From Eubacteriales bacterium (GTDB taxonomy: Bacteria > Bacillota > Clostridia > Peptostreptococcales > Anaerovoracaceae), in assembly GCA_028691625.1 (NCBI GenBank), contig JAQUYZ010000014.1:1-12386 (forward strand): a DNA stretch of 12,386 nucleotides, read 5' to 3'. This document shows, piece by piece, positions 1 to 5,879 of this stretch. Numbering within the stretch: the stretch's first letter is position 1; the number at the start of each line of letters is the position of its first letter. Below the pieces are notes generated by a model, which was given only the letters and a program-made list of their open reading frames with translations, ran no database searches and had not been told where the DNA came from. A program made the position numbers and the translations under genes.

Positions 1-8
1 TGGGTTAG

Positions 9-161
9 ATGAAGGTTAAAAGTAATAAGATAGTCAAATATCAAGTGAACAGAACAGGAGAATTTAGCTGCGCAATTTGCGGCGCGCTGGTCAATGTTAC
101 CCGTTTTAAGAACGGGTATATCTGCAGCAGCTGTTTGCAGTACGTTAAAGCACATTTGTAA
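9..161 (+). CDS. Small two-CxxC (zinc-ribbon-like) protein, function unknown
   Basis: A 50-residue reading frame opens with ATG directly after an in-frame TAG at 6-8, so this ATG is the earliest possible start. Any ribosome binding site would fall almost entirely before the window, so the start cannot be confirmed. The protein has a basic N-terminus (six Lys/Arg in the first 15 residues), then CAIC (Cys21, Cys24) and CSSC (Cys39, Cys42) about 14 residues apart. The spacing and the 'NGYICSSC' turn suit a four-cysteine zinc ribbon, similar in look to DUF4428-type ribbons found at the N-terminus of some clostridial proteins. That resemblance is from memory and not tested. There is no membrane segment or signal peptide. 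It is the only + strand gene at this end and has its own terminator at 236-266. The binding partner is unknown; nucleic acid or protein binding are both possible. Confidence 0.6.
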   Translation: MKVKSNKIVKYQVNRTGEFSCAICGALVNVTRFKNGYICSSCLQYVKAHL

Positions 162-235
162 TGGAATCCCTTTCTCTCGGTAAACCATTAATTATCGTCT
201 CGTTTTCCCATAAGACAATGACATGGACTGTGACA

Positions 236-266
236 AAGGCTGTTACACTCGAGTGTCAGCCTTTTT
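236..266 (+). terminator. Intrinsic terminator after the small zinc-ribbon gene
   Basis: The arms AAGGCTG (236-242) and CAGCCTT (257-263) pair perfectly. They enclose a two-base bulge and the self-complementary core ACACTCGAGTGT (245-256). A TTTTT run (262-266) follows on the + strand, so this suits the gene ending at 161. Read on the - strand the downstream tract is only a short T-rich stretch, so it may stop the long leftward operon weakly or not at all. No other hairpin was seen between the two convergent genes. Confidence 0.7.
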
Positions 267-286
267 GTTGTATTGAAGAATGCTCT

Positions 287-907
287 TTATTTCTTTCGGT
301 TTGAGCTCATTCTTGTTTCTGCGACAATCCTTTTTTTCGTTTTCGGCTTCATGACCGAAAATCCGAATTTACCGATGGGCTTCTTCTGCAACCCGTAATA
401 ATCACCATGGCTATAACAGATCAGACCCGCCCGTTCCAGTTCCAGCTTTCCATTCTCGTTCAAAAGGCCTTCCTCTGCATGCACTGCAAGGATATCAGCG
501 ACGAACATGTCATGAGAAGGGTAATGGTGCACTTCTTTTACCCTGCATTCGATGTTGACCGGAGCTTCCTGTATCATCGGACAGCGCACATGCTGTCCCG
601 GGACAGGCGTTAACTTCCGTTCTTTGAATTTATTGATCTCTCGTCCCGATTTCACACCGCAGTAATCGGTGGTCTGCGCAAGCTTCTCCGTACAGAGATT
701 GATGACAAATTCTCCGCTCTTTTCAATAATACTGTGGGAATGCCTTGATTTTCTCACAGAAATATAAGTCATCGGAGGTTCGGAATTCACAATTCCGGTC
801 CAGGCAATGGTGATGATATTATAATCCGCCGGTTGATCTCCGCAGGATACCATGACGACGGGAACCGGATTCACCATAGTCCCTGGTTTAAAAACGACTT
901 TACTCAT
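287..907 (-). CDS. Flavin reductase-like (flavoredoxin-type) FMN-binding protein
   Basis: The 206-residue protein belongs to the flavin reductase-like FMN-binding split-barrel family. It shows the opening 'NPVPVVMVSCG', the 'NIITIAWTGIV' strand (30-40), the phosphate-contacting region 'ISVRKSRHSHSII' (49-61), then 'GEFVINLC' (65-72). Members bind FMN and act as flavoredoxins or NAD(P)H-flavin reductases in the cytoplasm; the true electron partner here is unknown. The ATG at 907 is preferred because GGAGG (916-920) lies 8 bases upstream; an in-frame TTG at 922 would be too close to that site. The ATG overlaps the rluD stop as ATGAGTAA, so translation is probably coupled and this is the last gene of the leftward operon. 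The last 30 residues, after 'GDYYGLQKKPIGKFGFS', are very rich in Lys and Arg and look like a flexible basic tail beyond the barrel. Confidence 0.85.
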   Translation of the reverse strand: MSKVVFKPGTMVNPVPVVMVSCGDQPADYNIITIAWTGIVNSEPPMTYISVRKSRHSHSIIEKSGEFVINLCTEKLAQTTDYCGVKSGREINKFKERKLTPVPGQHVRCPMIQEAPVNIECRVKEVHHYPSHDMFVADILAVHAEEGLLNENGKLELERAGLICYSHGDYYGLQKKPIGKFGFSVMKPKTKKRIVAETRMSSNRKK

Positions 908-1838
908 TGACTGTTCCTCCAAGCTTTTTCATTACATTGATAAATTCCTGAGGAAGCGGACTGTCAAACTCCATATATTCACCTGTTTTCGGATGATGAA
1001 AGCCCAGCAGCTTTGCATGAAGCATCTGTGTTTCCACGCCAAGCGCCTTCTTTTTTGGGCCGTAAACGGCATCGCCGAGAAGTGGGTGGTTGATATGCGC
1101 CATATGCACTCTGATCTGATGAGTCCGTCCCGTCTCCAGCCGCGCTTCGATATAGGTAAAGGAGCCAAGTCGTTGTAATACCTTATAATGCGTCACAGCA
1201 TCTTTGCTGTTCAGCTGTGTAACGGCCATCTTCAGTCTGTTTTTGGGATCTCTGCCGATGGGCGCATTCACAGTCCCGGTATCCTCCTGGAAATTATGAT
1301 ATACGATGGCGCGATAGGCACGCGTAATTGTATGGGAGGCAAGCTGCTGCGCCAGACTGTGGTGTGCCGAATCGTTTTTCGCGATCATCAGTAAGCCGCT
1401 GGTATCCTTATCGATGCGATGGACAATCCCCGGGCGGATCACGCCGTTGATGGAGGAAAGACTCTTGCAGTGATAGAGGATCGCGTTGACCAGAGTTCCG
1501 GTGTAATTGCCTGCGGCAGGGTGAACCACCATCCCCTTCGGTTTGTTCACCACAAGAATATCCTCATCCTCATAGACGATATCAATGGGAATATCTTCCG
1601 GTTTCACATTCAGATGAACCGGCTCCGGTATCGTGATTTTGACCAGGTCTCCTGCCTTCACTTTATATTTTTTTGACAGTGCAATTTCTCCGTTGACCTC
1701 AACCCGACCAATATCAATCAGCTTCTGCAGGTGACTCCTGGAAGCTTCTTCAATAACGAGAGAGAGGACCACATCGAGTCTGGTCCCCTTCCGGTCTTCT
1801 TCTACAATAAATACATAGGTATTCAGATCCTTTTCCAT
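900..1838 (-). CDS. rluD: 23S rRNA pseudouridine synthase, RluD/YlyB type
   Basis: The 312-residue protein is a RluA/RluD-family pseudouridine synthase that isomerises uridines in large-subunit rRNA. An S4 RNA-binding domain (about 15-75, 'RLDVVLSLVIEEASRSHLQ' onward) precedes the catalytic domain. The signature HRIDKDTSG (140-148) carries the catalytic aspartate Asp143, and 'LETGRTHQIRVHMAHI' is the conserved C-terminal motif. Length is usual for the family. The frame is open upstream to 1982 inside lspA, but ATG 1838 is chosen: GAGG lies 9 bases upstream, and the family begins near 'YVFIVEEDRKGTRLD'. It starts 4 bases after the lspA stop and ends inside the start of the flavin reductase gene. 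Close paralogues (RluA, RluC, YlyB) cannot be separated by eye; the position after lspA matches Bacillus ylyB. Confidence 0.92.
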   Translation of the reverse strand: MEKDLNTYVFIVEEDRKGTRLDVVLSLVIEEASRSHLQKLIDIGRVEVNGEIALSKKYKVKAGDLVKITIPEPVHLNVKPEDIPIDIVYEDEDILVVNKPKGMVVHPAAGNYTGTLVNAILYHCKSLSSINGVIRPGIVHRIDKDTSGLLMIAKNDSAHHSLAQQLASHTITRAYRAIVYHNFQEDTGTVNAPIGRDPKNRLKMAVTQLNSKDAVTHYKVLQRLGSFTYIEARLETGRTHQIRVHMAHINHPLLGDAVYGPKKKALGVETQMLHAKLLGFHHPKTGEYMEFDSPLPQEFINVMKKLGGTVNE

Positions 1839-1842
1839 TTTA

Positions 1843-2346
1843 TTATTCCTCGGAACCGTCAATTTTTTCGGCCGCCCTGTCCTCAGCCCCGTCCTTCTTA
1901 CTCCTGTGAGCCTTTGGCTCGAAAAGGAACATGTACAGTACCAGCAGTCCACAGCCAACGCAGACGGAAATGTCTGCCACATTAAAAATCGGCCAGAAGC
2001 GCAGATCCAGGAAGTCGATTACGTAACCGTTCATGGTGCGGTCTATGAGATTCCCCAGCCCGCCGGCAGCAATGAGAGAAAGACTCAGCAGCAGGCACCA
2101 ATGATCCTTATTCCGCCTTTTCACCAGATAAGCCAAAACAACCGTAATCACAACCAGCTGCATTGTGATTAAAAACCCTGTTTTATTTTGAAACAGACTA
2201 AAGGCAGCGCCACTGTTATGAATATATGTGATATGAAATATTCCCTCAATCAATGGAACAGAGCTATTCAATGTCAAATTAGCCTGTATCAGATACTTTG
2301 CCAATTGATCCAGCCCAACAACGACAGCAATGATGATAAAATACAA
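1843..2346 (-). CDS. lspA: Lipoprotein signal peptidase (signal peptidase II)
   Basis: The 167-residue inner-membrane aspartyl protease removes signal peptides from lipid-modified prolipoproteins. It has four hydrophobic segments and the family blocks: 'GLDQLAKYLI' with Asp13, 'HNSGAAFS' (43-50), 'GNLIDR' (98-103, Asp102), 'VIDF' (Asp111) and 'FNVAD' (Asp125), which carry the essential aspartates. The start is TTG at 2346. A TAG lies in frame two codons upstream, so no earlier start exists, and any later one would remove the first membrane helix and Asp13. AGAGG (2354-2358) sits 7 bases before the TTG. The charged C-terminal tail ('HRSKKDGAEDRAAEKIDGSEE') is longer than in many homologues. 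It lies 14 bases after divIVA and 4 bases before rluD, the common Gram-positive lspA-rluD pairing. Confidence 0.95.
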   Translation of the reverse strand: MYFIIIAVVVGLDQLAKYLIQANLTLNSSVPLIEGIFHITYIHNSGAAFSLFQNKTGFLITMQLVVITVVLAYLVKRRNKDHWCLLLSLSLIAAGGLGNLIDRTMNGYVIDFLDLRFWPIFNVADISVCVGCGLLVLYMFLFEPKAHRSKKDGAEDRAAEKIDGSEE

Positions 2347-2353
2347 TCTCTAA

Positions 2354-2358
2354 CCTCT
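2354..2358 (-). promoter_or_regulatory. Ribosome binding site for the TTG start of lspA
   Basis: AGAGG on the - strand lies 7 bases before TTG 2346. It decides the start of lspA, because the codon two triplets upstream is a stop and there is no ATG or GTG near the N-terminus. The nearby ATG in 'AAATGAGAAG' belongs to the frame that stops at once (ATG AGA AGA GGT TAG) and is not usable. Confidence 0.6.
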
Positions 2359-2360
2359 TC

Positions 2361-2933
2361 TCATTTTCTTAAATTTGTAATGGTAGCCTTTCCGAAGGTT
2401 ACCTTCTCCTGTGCAAGGATTCTGGTTTCCGTATAGGGTTTGCCGTCCGTATAGTTTTTCAGTTCCTCCATATCTCTGTCCGCAAAAAGCTCTGCACTTA
2501 AATTGTCAAATTTCTCAAGCTCTGATTCCAGCAGGCCTCTGTATCTGGTGCGGAATATGTTTAACCGGTTTCTGGTAGATACCAATTCTTCGTTCAGCCG
2601 TTCAATGGAGTCCTTGGCTTCCCGCTGAATCAGCTGGGCGTCCAACTCTGCGTTTTTCAACAAAATCTCTGCACGTTTTTCCGCACTGGCGGAAATATCA
2701 CCCATCAGAGCCTTCGCCGCCTCCAGGGTTTCCAAAACGGCTCCCTCTGAGTTCCGATAGCGTTCCACTTCCACGGAAAGGCCCTTGACCTGATCCTTCA
2801 ACTTGCGGTTTTCTTCCAATATCTTTTCCATATCCAATGTCAGAAGATCGAGGAAACCGTCAACTTCTTCTTCCTTGTATCCCCGGACGGCCTTGGGAAA
2901 TTCTTTATTTTGGATATCTAAAGGAGTAATCAT
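2361..2933 (-). CDS. divIVA: DivIVA domain cell-division/polarity protein
   Basis: The 190-residue protein has the DivIVA/GpsB N-terminal signature 'ITPLDIQNKEFPKAVRGY' followed by 'KEEEVDGFLDLL' (2-31). Val16-Arg17 sit where B. subtilis DivIVA has the Phe17-Arg18 membrane-inserting pair. A long coiled coil (about 32-150) with heptad-like Leu/Glu/Lys spacing drives oligomerisation. The protein would bind curved membrane at septa and poles and recruit partners. A non-coiled C-terminal tail (about 155-190) has no recognisable motif. GAGAGG lies 7 bases before the ATG. The place between yggT and lspA is typical for Clostridia, except that ylmH, usually found just before divIVA, is absent. Paralogue GpsB is less likely because of the length and the genomic position. 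Confidence 0.92.
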   Translation of the reverse strand: MITPLDIQNKEFPKAVRGYKEEEVDGFLDLLTLDMEKILEENRKLKDQVKGLSVEVERYRNSEGAVLETLEAAKALMGDISASAEKRAEILLKNAELDAQLIQREAKDSIERLNEELVSTRNRLNIFRTRYRGLLESELEKFDNLSAELFADRDMEELKNYTDGKPYTETRILAQEKVTFGKATITNLRK

Positions 2934-2940
2934 ACTTCTA

Positions 2941-2964
2941 CCTCTCAGCCTATCAACCTATCAA
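2941..2964. repeat. Three tandem octamers ahead of divIVA
   Basis: On the + strand the units are CCTCTCAG, CCTATCAA and CCTATCAA; the last two are identical and the first differs at two positions. On the - strand each unit ends in an AGG, and the one nearest the gene supplies the divIVA ribosome binding site (GAGAGG). Slippage copies of a ribosome-binding segment would explain this simply. Confidence 0.5.
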
Positions 2965-2989
2965 CGCAGCCGATTTGTCGTCGGCCGGA

Positions 2990-3274
2990 TTAGAACATAA
3001 GCATCCTTAAAATATTAATGATAATACCATTGAGCACGGTCAACCCGATAATCGCCAAAATCGGTGAAAAATCAATGGTTCCGCCCATACCGAACCTGGC
3101 AAGCAGCATTCTGCAGGGTGAGAGAATCGGCTCCGTCACCTGGATAATCGCAGAATATACTTTATATAAGCTGCCGTAAGGATTTCTTACAAACCAGCTC
3201 AGGATCGCTCTGCCCAGAATCAGGTATATCACAATCTGAAAAAACGTATTAATTGCATTCATTAAAACTATCAT
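2990..3274 (-). CDS. yggT: YggT/YlmG family membrane protein
   Basis: The 94-residue protein has two hydrophobic segments (about 5-27 and 70-92) flanking a loop containing 'LSWFVRNPYGSLYKVYS' and 'TEPILSPCRMLL'. The 'EPILSPCR' block is typical of the YggT/YlmG family. In Gram-positives the gene sits beside sepF and is linked to division or septum organisation; its precise activity is not settled. ATG 3274 is preferred over the in-frame TTG at 3289, since GGAGAT lies upstream at good spacing and the TTG would overlap the sepF coding end. It begins 5 bases after the sepF stop, suggesting coupled translation. Its stop is only 56 bases from divIVA. Confidence 0.9.
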   Translation of the reverse strand: MIVLMNAINTFFQIVIYLILGRAILSWFVRNPYGSLYKVYSAIIQVTEPILSPCRMLLARFGMGGTIDFSPILAIIGLTVLNGIIINILRMLMF

Positions 3275-3279
3275 ACATT

Positions 3280-3795
3280 CTATCTCCAAACATTCTTAGG
3301 TGATCCGCTGAAATCAATACCCTTGTGGTCGATATTTGCAGTCACATCAACATTTTCCGGTGCAAAAATAAAGATATTGTTGGCAACCTTTTGAACATTG
3401 CCGTTTAAAGCATATGTAGCACCGCTCAGAAAGTCGAAAATCTTTCTGGCATTGTCGGATTCCACCTTTTCAAGATTAATAATAACCGGTTTTTTCGCTT
3501 TTAAATTATCGACAAGCTTCGGGCATTCATCAAATCCCTTCGGCTCGATGACAACCATTTTAAATTGGTTTGTATTCGTCGGCGCCATGTTCTTGTTCTG
3601 GATCGGCAAAACCCTGCTGTCTTTCCCATCCTTCATATCCTTGCTTTCGTTTCTGGATGAGAGATAGGATCCTCTTGGGTCGATGGGTTTTCTCTCAAGC
3701 TGTGCGGATGCCGGAGCTTCGTCCGGCTGATCGTCCTCTTCTATTTCTTCAATGCCAATTAATGTTTTCAGTTTATAAAATAAACCTTCTCCCAT
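3280..3795 (-). CDS. sepF: Cell division protein SepF
   Basis: The 171-residue FtsZ-binding membrane anchor shapes and tethers the division ring in Gram-positives. It has a short N-terminal amphipathic segment ('MGEGLFYKLKTLIGIEE') for membrane contact, then an acidic, low-complexity linker (about 18-76). The globular SepF domain follows (78-151: 'KMVVIEPKGFDECPKLVDNL', 'KPVIINLEKVESDNARKIFD', 'FLSGATYALNG'), including the conserved 'FLSG' turn. AAGGAGG sits 7 bases before the ATG. It follows yggS by 59 bases with no terminator seen, and runs almost directly into yggT. The 20-residue tail ending 'SGSPKNVWR' extends past the core fold. Confidence 0.95.
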   Translation of the reverse strand: MGEGLFYKLKTLIGIEEIEEDDQPDEAPASAQLERKPIDPRGSYLSSRNESKDMKDGKDSRVLPIQNKNMAPTNTNQFKMVVIEPKGFDECPKLVDNLKAKKPVIINLEKVESDNARKIFDFLSGATYALNGNVQKVANNIFIFAPENVDVTANIDHKGIDFSGSPKNVWR

Positions 3796-3854
3796 TTTCC
3801 TTCCTCCTTAATCGTTCCTTATTTATATCTCTTTGTTCTCATCGCTCTCTTTTG

Positions 3855-4559
3855 TTAAACCTGCTTATTATAGTTTCTTTCTCCAAAGATTGCAGTGCCG
3901 ACACGGATCAGATTGGAACCCTCTAAAATTGCCGCTTCATAATCATGAGACATTCCCATGGATAGATATTGAAAATCCAGCCCCGGGTGGGTGTGAGAGG
4001 CATATTTGTCATATAACCCTTTCACTTCACGGAAATAGATTCTTACATCCTCCGGATCATCCTCAAAAGGAGCGATGCACATCAATCCTCTGATTTTGAT
4101 ATTCGGGCAATGTTCCAGGATGTTCTGAATTAGTTTCCCCGTTTCTTCCGCAGTAATTCCAAATTTGCTCGTTTCCCTGGCAGCATTGACCTGTACCAGA
4201 ATATCCATTGTGGTTCCATGGCGGCCGGCACGCCGGTCAATCTCTTGCGCCAGTTTTAAGGAATCAACAGAATGGATCATCGACACCTTGTCAATAATAT
4301 ATTTTACCTTATTTGACTGTAAATGTCCAATCATATGCCAACGGACAGGGCTAACATCCTCAAACTTGTCCAGGATTTCCTGCACCTTATTTTCTCCGAT
4401 ATCAGTGATTCCCGCTTCGATCGCTTCGTTGATTTCATCTGCGTTTCTTGTTTTAGTAACCGCAACCAAAAGTACATCCCCGGCCTTTCGCCCGGTCTTT
4501 TCGGCGATTTCATCCTTGCTCCTGTTGATTGCTTCAATATTCTCCTTGATCATACCCAT
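3855..4559 (-). CDS. yggS: YggS family pyridoxal phosphate-binding protein
   Basis: The 234-residue protein is a single-domain alanine racemase-type TIM barrel without the second racemase domain. It is the YggS/YlmE/PROSC family, which keeps vitamin B6 and amino acid pools in balance in the cytosol. Lys36 in 'LVAVTKTR' is the PLP Schiff-base lysine. 'HMIGHLQSNK' (75-84), 'LSMGMSHDYEAAI' (199-211) and 'IRVGTAIFG' (218-226) are family motifs, the last two around the cofactor phosphate. The ATG at 4559 follows GGGAGG and a nearer AGGA; a second in-frame ATG at 4553 could also serve. It precedes sepF, as ylmE does in Bacillus, and lies 26 bases after the HlyD-like gene. Confidence 0.95.
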   Translation of the reverse strand: MGMIKENIEAINRSKDEIAEKTGRKAGDVLLVAVTKTRNADEINEAIEAGITDIGENKVQEILDKFEDVSPVRWHMIGHLQSNKVKYIIDKVSMIHSVDSLKLAQEIDRRAGRHGTTMDILVQVNAARETSKFGITAEETGKLIQNILEHCPNIKIRGLMCIAPFEDDPEDVRIYFREVKGLYDKYASHTHPGLDFQYLSMGMSHDYEAAILEGSNLIRVGTAIFGERNYNKQV

Positions 4560-4585
4560 TTATTCCTGTCTTTTCCTCCCCTGGT

Positions 4586-5779
4586 TCAATTCGGCTTCTT
4601 TAATATTTCATCATAAATATTTACTGTCTCCACCTTGGTCGTACCGTCATCAGTATAAAAGTAAGAGACCTCAACCAGTGACCATTCTCCGTCGCTCGTT
4701 ATGATTTTTACAGGCTTGAAGACATATTCACCACTCTTATCCTTCACAAAAACCCCGGGCTGTCCATCCTTTGTTGTAATACTTTCATTTTCAATGATCA
4801 GACCGCTGTAGTCCGAGGTAATCACTTCCGCGTCTATTTTTCTAATCTGGGCGAACTCTTCATAATATCTGTTGAACTCCAGTATGACCAGCCATCTACC
4901 CTCGTCGTCCAGAATATCATAAATCGTACCGTCAACCTGTCCCAATGGAAGATTGATGGTCGCTTTATGCCCCTTTTCGTATTTCACAATATTTTCCGGC
5001 GCCACCCAAAAAGCCGTATACCACTTCTTATTGTCAACGACCTTATATAATGGCTCCGCTGACAGCGTTGTCGCCCGGGCAACGCTCTGAACTTCGATAT
5101 TCAGGCTCTGAACCTTGTTTTTGTTCAGCAGCGCCATGTTCTCCGGAGAAAATTCCGACTCGTACCCGTCGATATAAAAGCTGATGACTCCATTCGTCTG
5201 GCTGACATAATTTTCCGGCGTAATTCCGACGGCATTTATGGACTGATTCTGCCGGACGATTTCCTCTTTTGCCTTGTCATCCGTTGCTTGTATGTAATCC
5301 TTCTTCTGATTGAGCCTCTGGATCTGCTGTTCAAGTCTGGCGGCCTGCTCTGTATCTCCTGCATTCGCGGCGACATCGCGATCGTTCTCCAGCTTCGCAA
5401 GCTGTGTTCTTATTTTCTTGATATCATCGCTGAAAACACTTTCGCCACCATTGAATCGAGAGATCCGCTCCATAAGTTTCTGATAGCTGCTCTCCTTGTC
5501 GTTCTGAATGCCGGAGGTAATATCCAGGATCGGAACACCCTTTCTGACCTGCTCACCCTCCTTCACATAATAATGAATGCTTCCCGATTTATTTGCGAAA
5601 TAAACCGTTTCATTCCGAATGATGTAGGCGGTAACCTGATCCGTTACCTGTAGGCTTCCGTATTCGATGATTTCTGTTTTCTTCAGCGCACCGGTCACAT
5701 TGGGGAATACATAGATTATGGCAAATAGAATGACCAGAGTTGTGCAGAATAGTATTAAAACACGCTTCTTCTTTTTCAT
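4586..5779 (-). CDS. HlyD-like membrane-anchored adaptor protein, role unknown
   Basis: The 397-residue protein has four N-terminal lysines and one membrane helix (about 6-27), so most of it should face outward. Residues 64-88 ('KSGSIHYYVKEGEQVRKG') look like the first half of a biotinyl-lipoyl motif. A charged coiled coil follows (about 94-180, broken near 135-145). 'SQTNGVISFYIDGYES' (193-208) resembles the returning lipoyl half, and beta-rich segments run to the C-terminus. This is the layout of HlyD/RND-type periplasmic adaptors. No transporter gene lies next to it; instead it is first of the yggS-sepF-yggT-divIVA group, behind its own promoter. GGAGG is 12 bases before the ATG, with a closer GGAA. 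The fold call is from motif layout, and the function in division or the envelope is inference. Similar proteins in this location are, to my knowledge, annotated only as HlyD-like. Confidence 0.75.
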   Translation of the reverse strand: MKKKKRVLILFCTTLVILFAIIYVFPNVTGALKKTEIIEYGSLQVTDQVTAYIIRNETVYFANKSGSIHYYVKEGEQVRKGVPILDITSGIQNDKESSYQKLMERISRFNGGESVFSDDIKKIRTQLAKLENDRDVAANAGDTEQAARLEQQIQRLNQKKDYIQATDDKAKEEIVRQNQSINAVGITPENYVSQTNGVISFYIDGYESEFSPENMALLNKNKVQSLNIEVQSVARATTLSAEPLYKVVDNKKWYTAFWVAPENIVKYEKGHKATINLPLGQVDGTIYDILDDEGRWLVILEFNRYYEEFAQIRKIDAEVITSDYSGLIIENESITTKDGQPGVFVKDKSGEYVFKPVKIITSDGEWSLVEVSYFYTDDGTTKVETVNIYDEILKKPN

Positions 5780-5816
5780 GATCGTTCCGTACCTCCGCCA
5801 AGTCTTTCAAGCTATA

Positions 5817-5845
5817 ATTATATAGGAATGCCCTCCCAATTACAA
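5817..5845 (-). promoter_or_regulatory. Predicted SigA promoter for the HlyD-like gene and division operon
   Basis: On the - strand TTGTAA (5840-5845, four of six to consensus) is 17 bases from a perfect TATAAT (5817-5822), about 38 bases before the ATG at 5779. No terminator separates it from trmD, so read-through from the upstream operon could add to transcription. Confidence 0.6.
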
Positions 5846-5879
5846 CTGTCAGCAGGAAATAACCTTGCACATACCGTCG

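Noticed and set aside
236..266. The same hairpin as terminator for the long leftward operon
   Set aside because: Read on the - strand it has no proper T tract, so I assign it to the + gene only; two-way action remains possible.
1839..1982. A 48-residue N-terminal extension of rluD
   Set aside because: It lies wholly inside lspA in another frame, has no family resemblance, and ATG 1838 has a good ribosome binding site.
4165..4704. A 179-residue + strand reading frame antisense to yggS
   Set aside because: No ribosome binding site, no family motifs, and it runs across the yggS/HlyD junction as a reverse-strand shadow of well-supported genes.
5610..5870. An 86-residue - strand reading frame over the promoter of the HlyD-like gene
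   Set aside because: It is out of frame with that gene, spans its promoter and ribosome binding site, and shows no motif.
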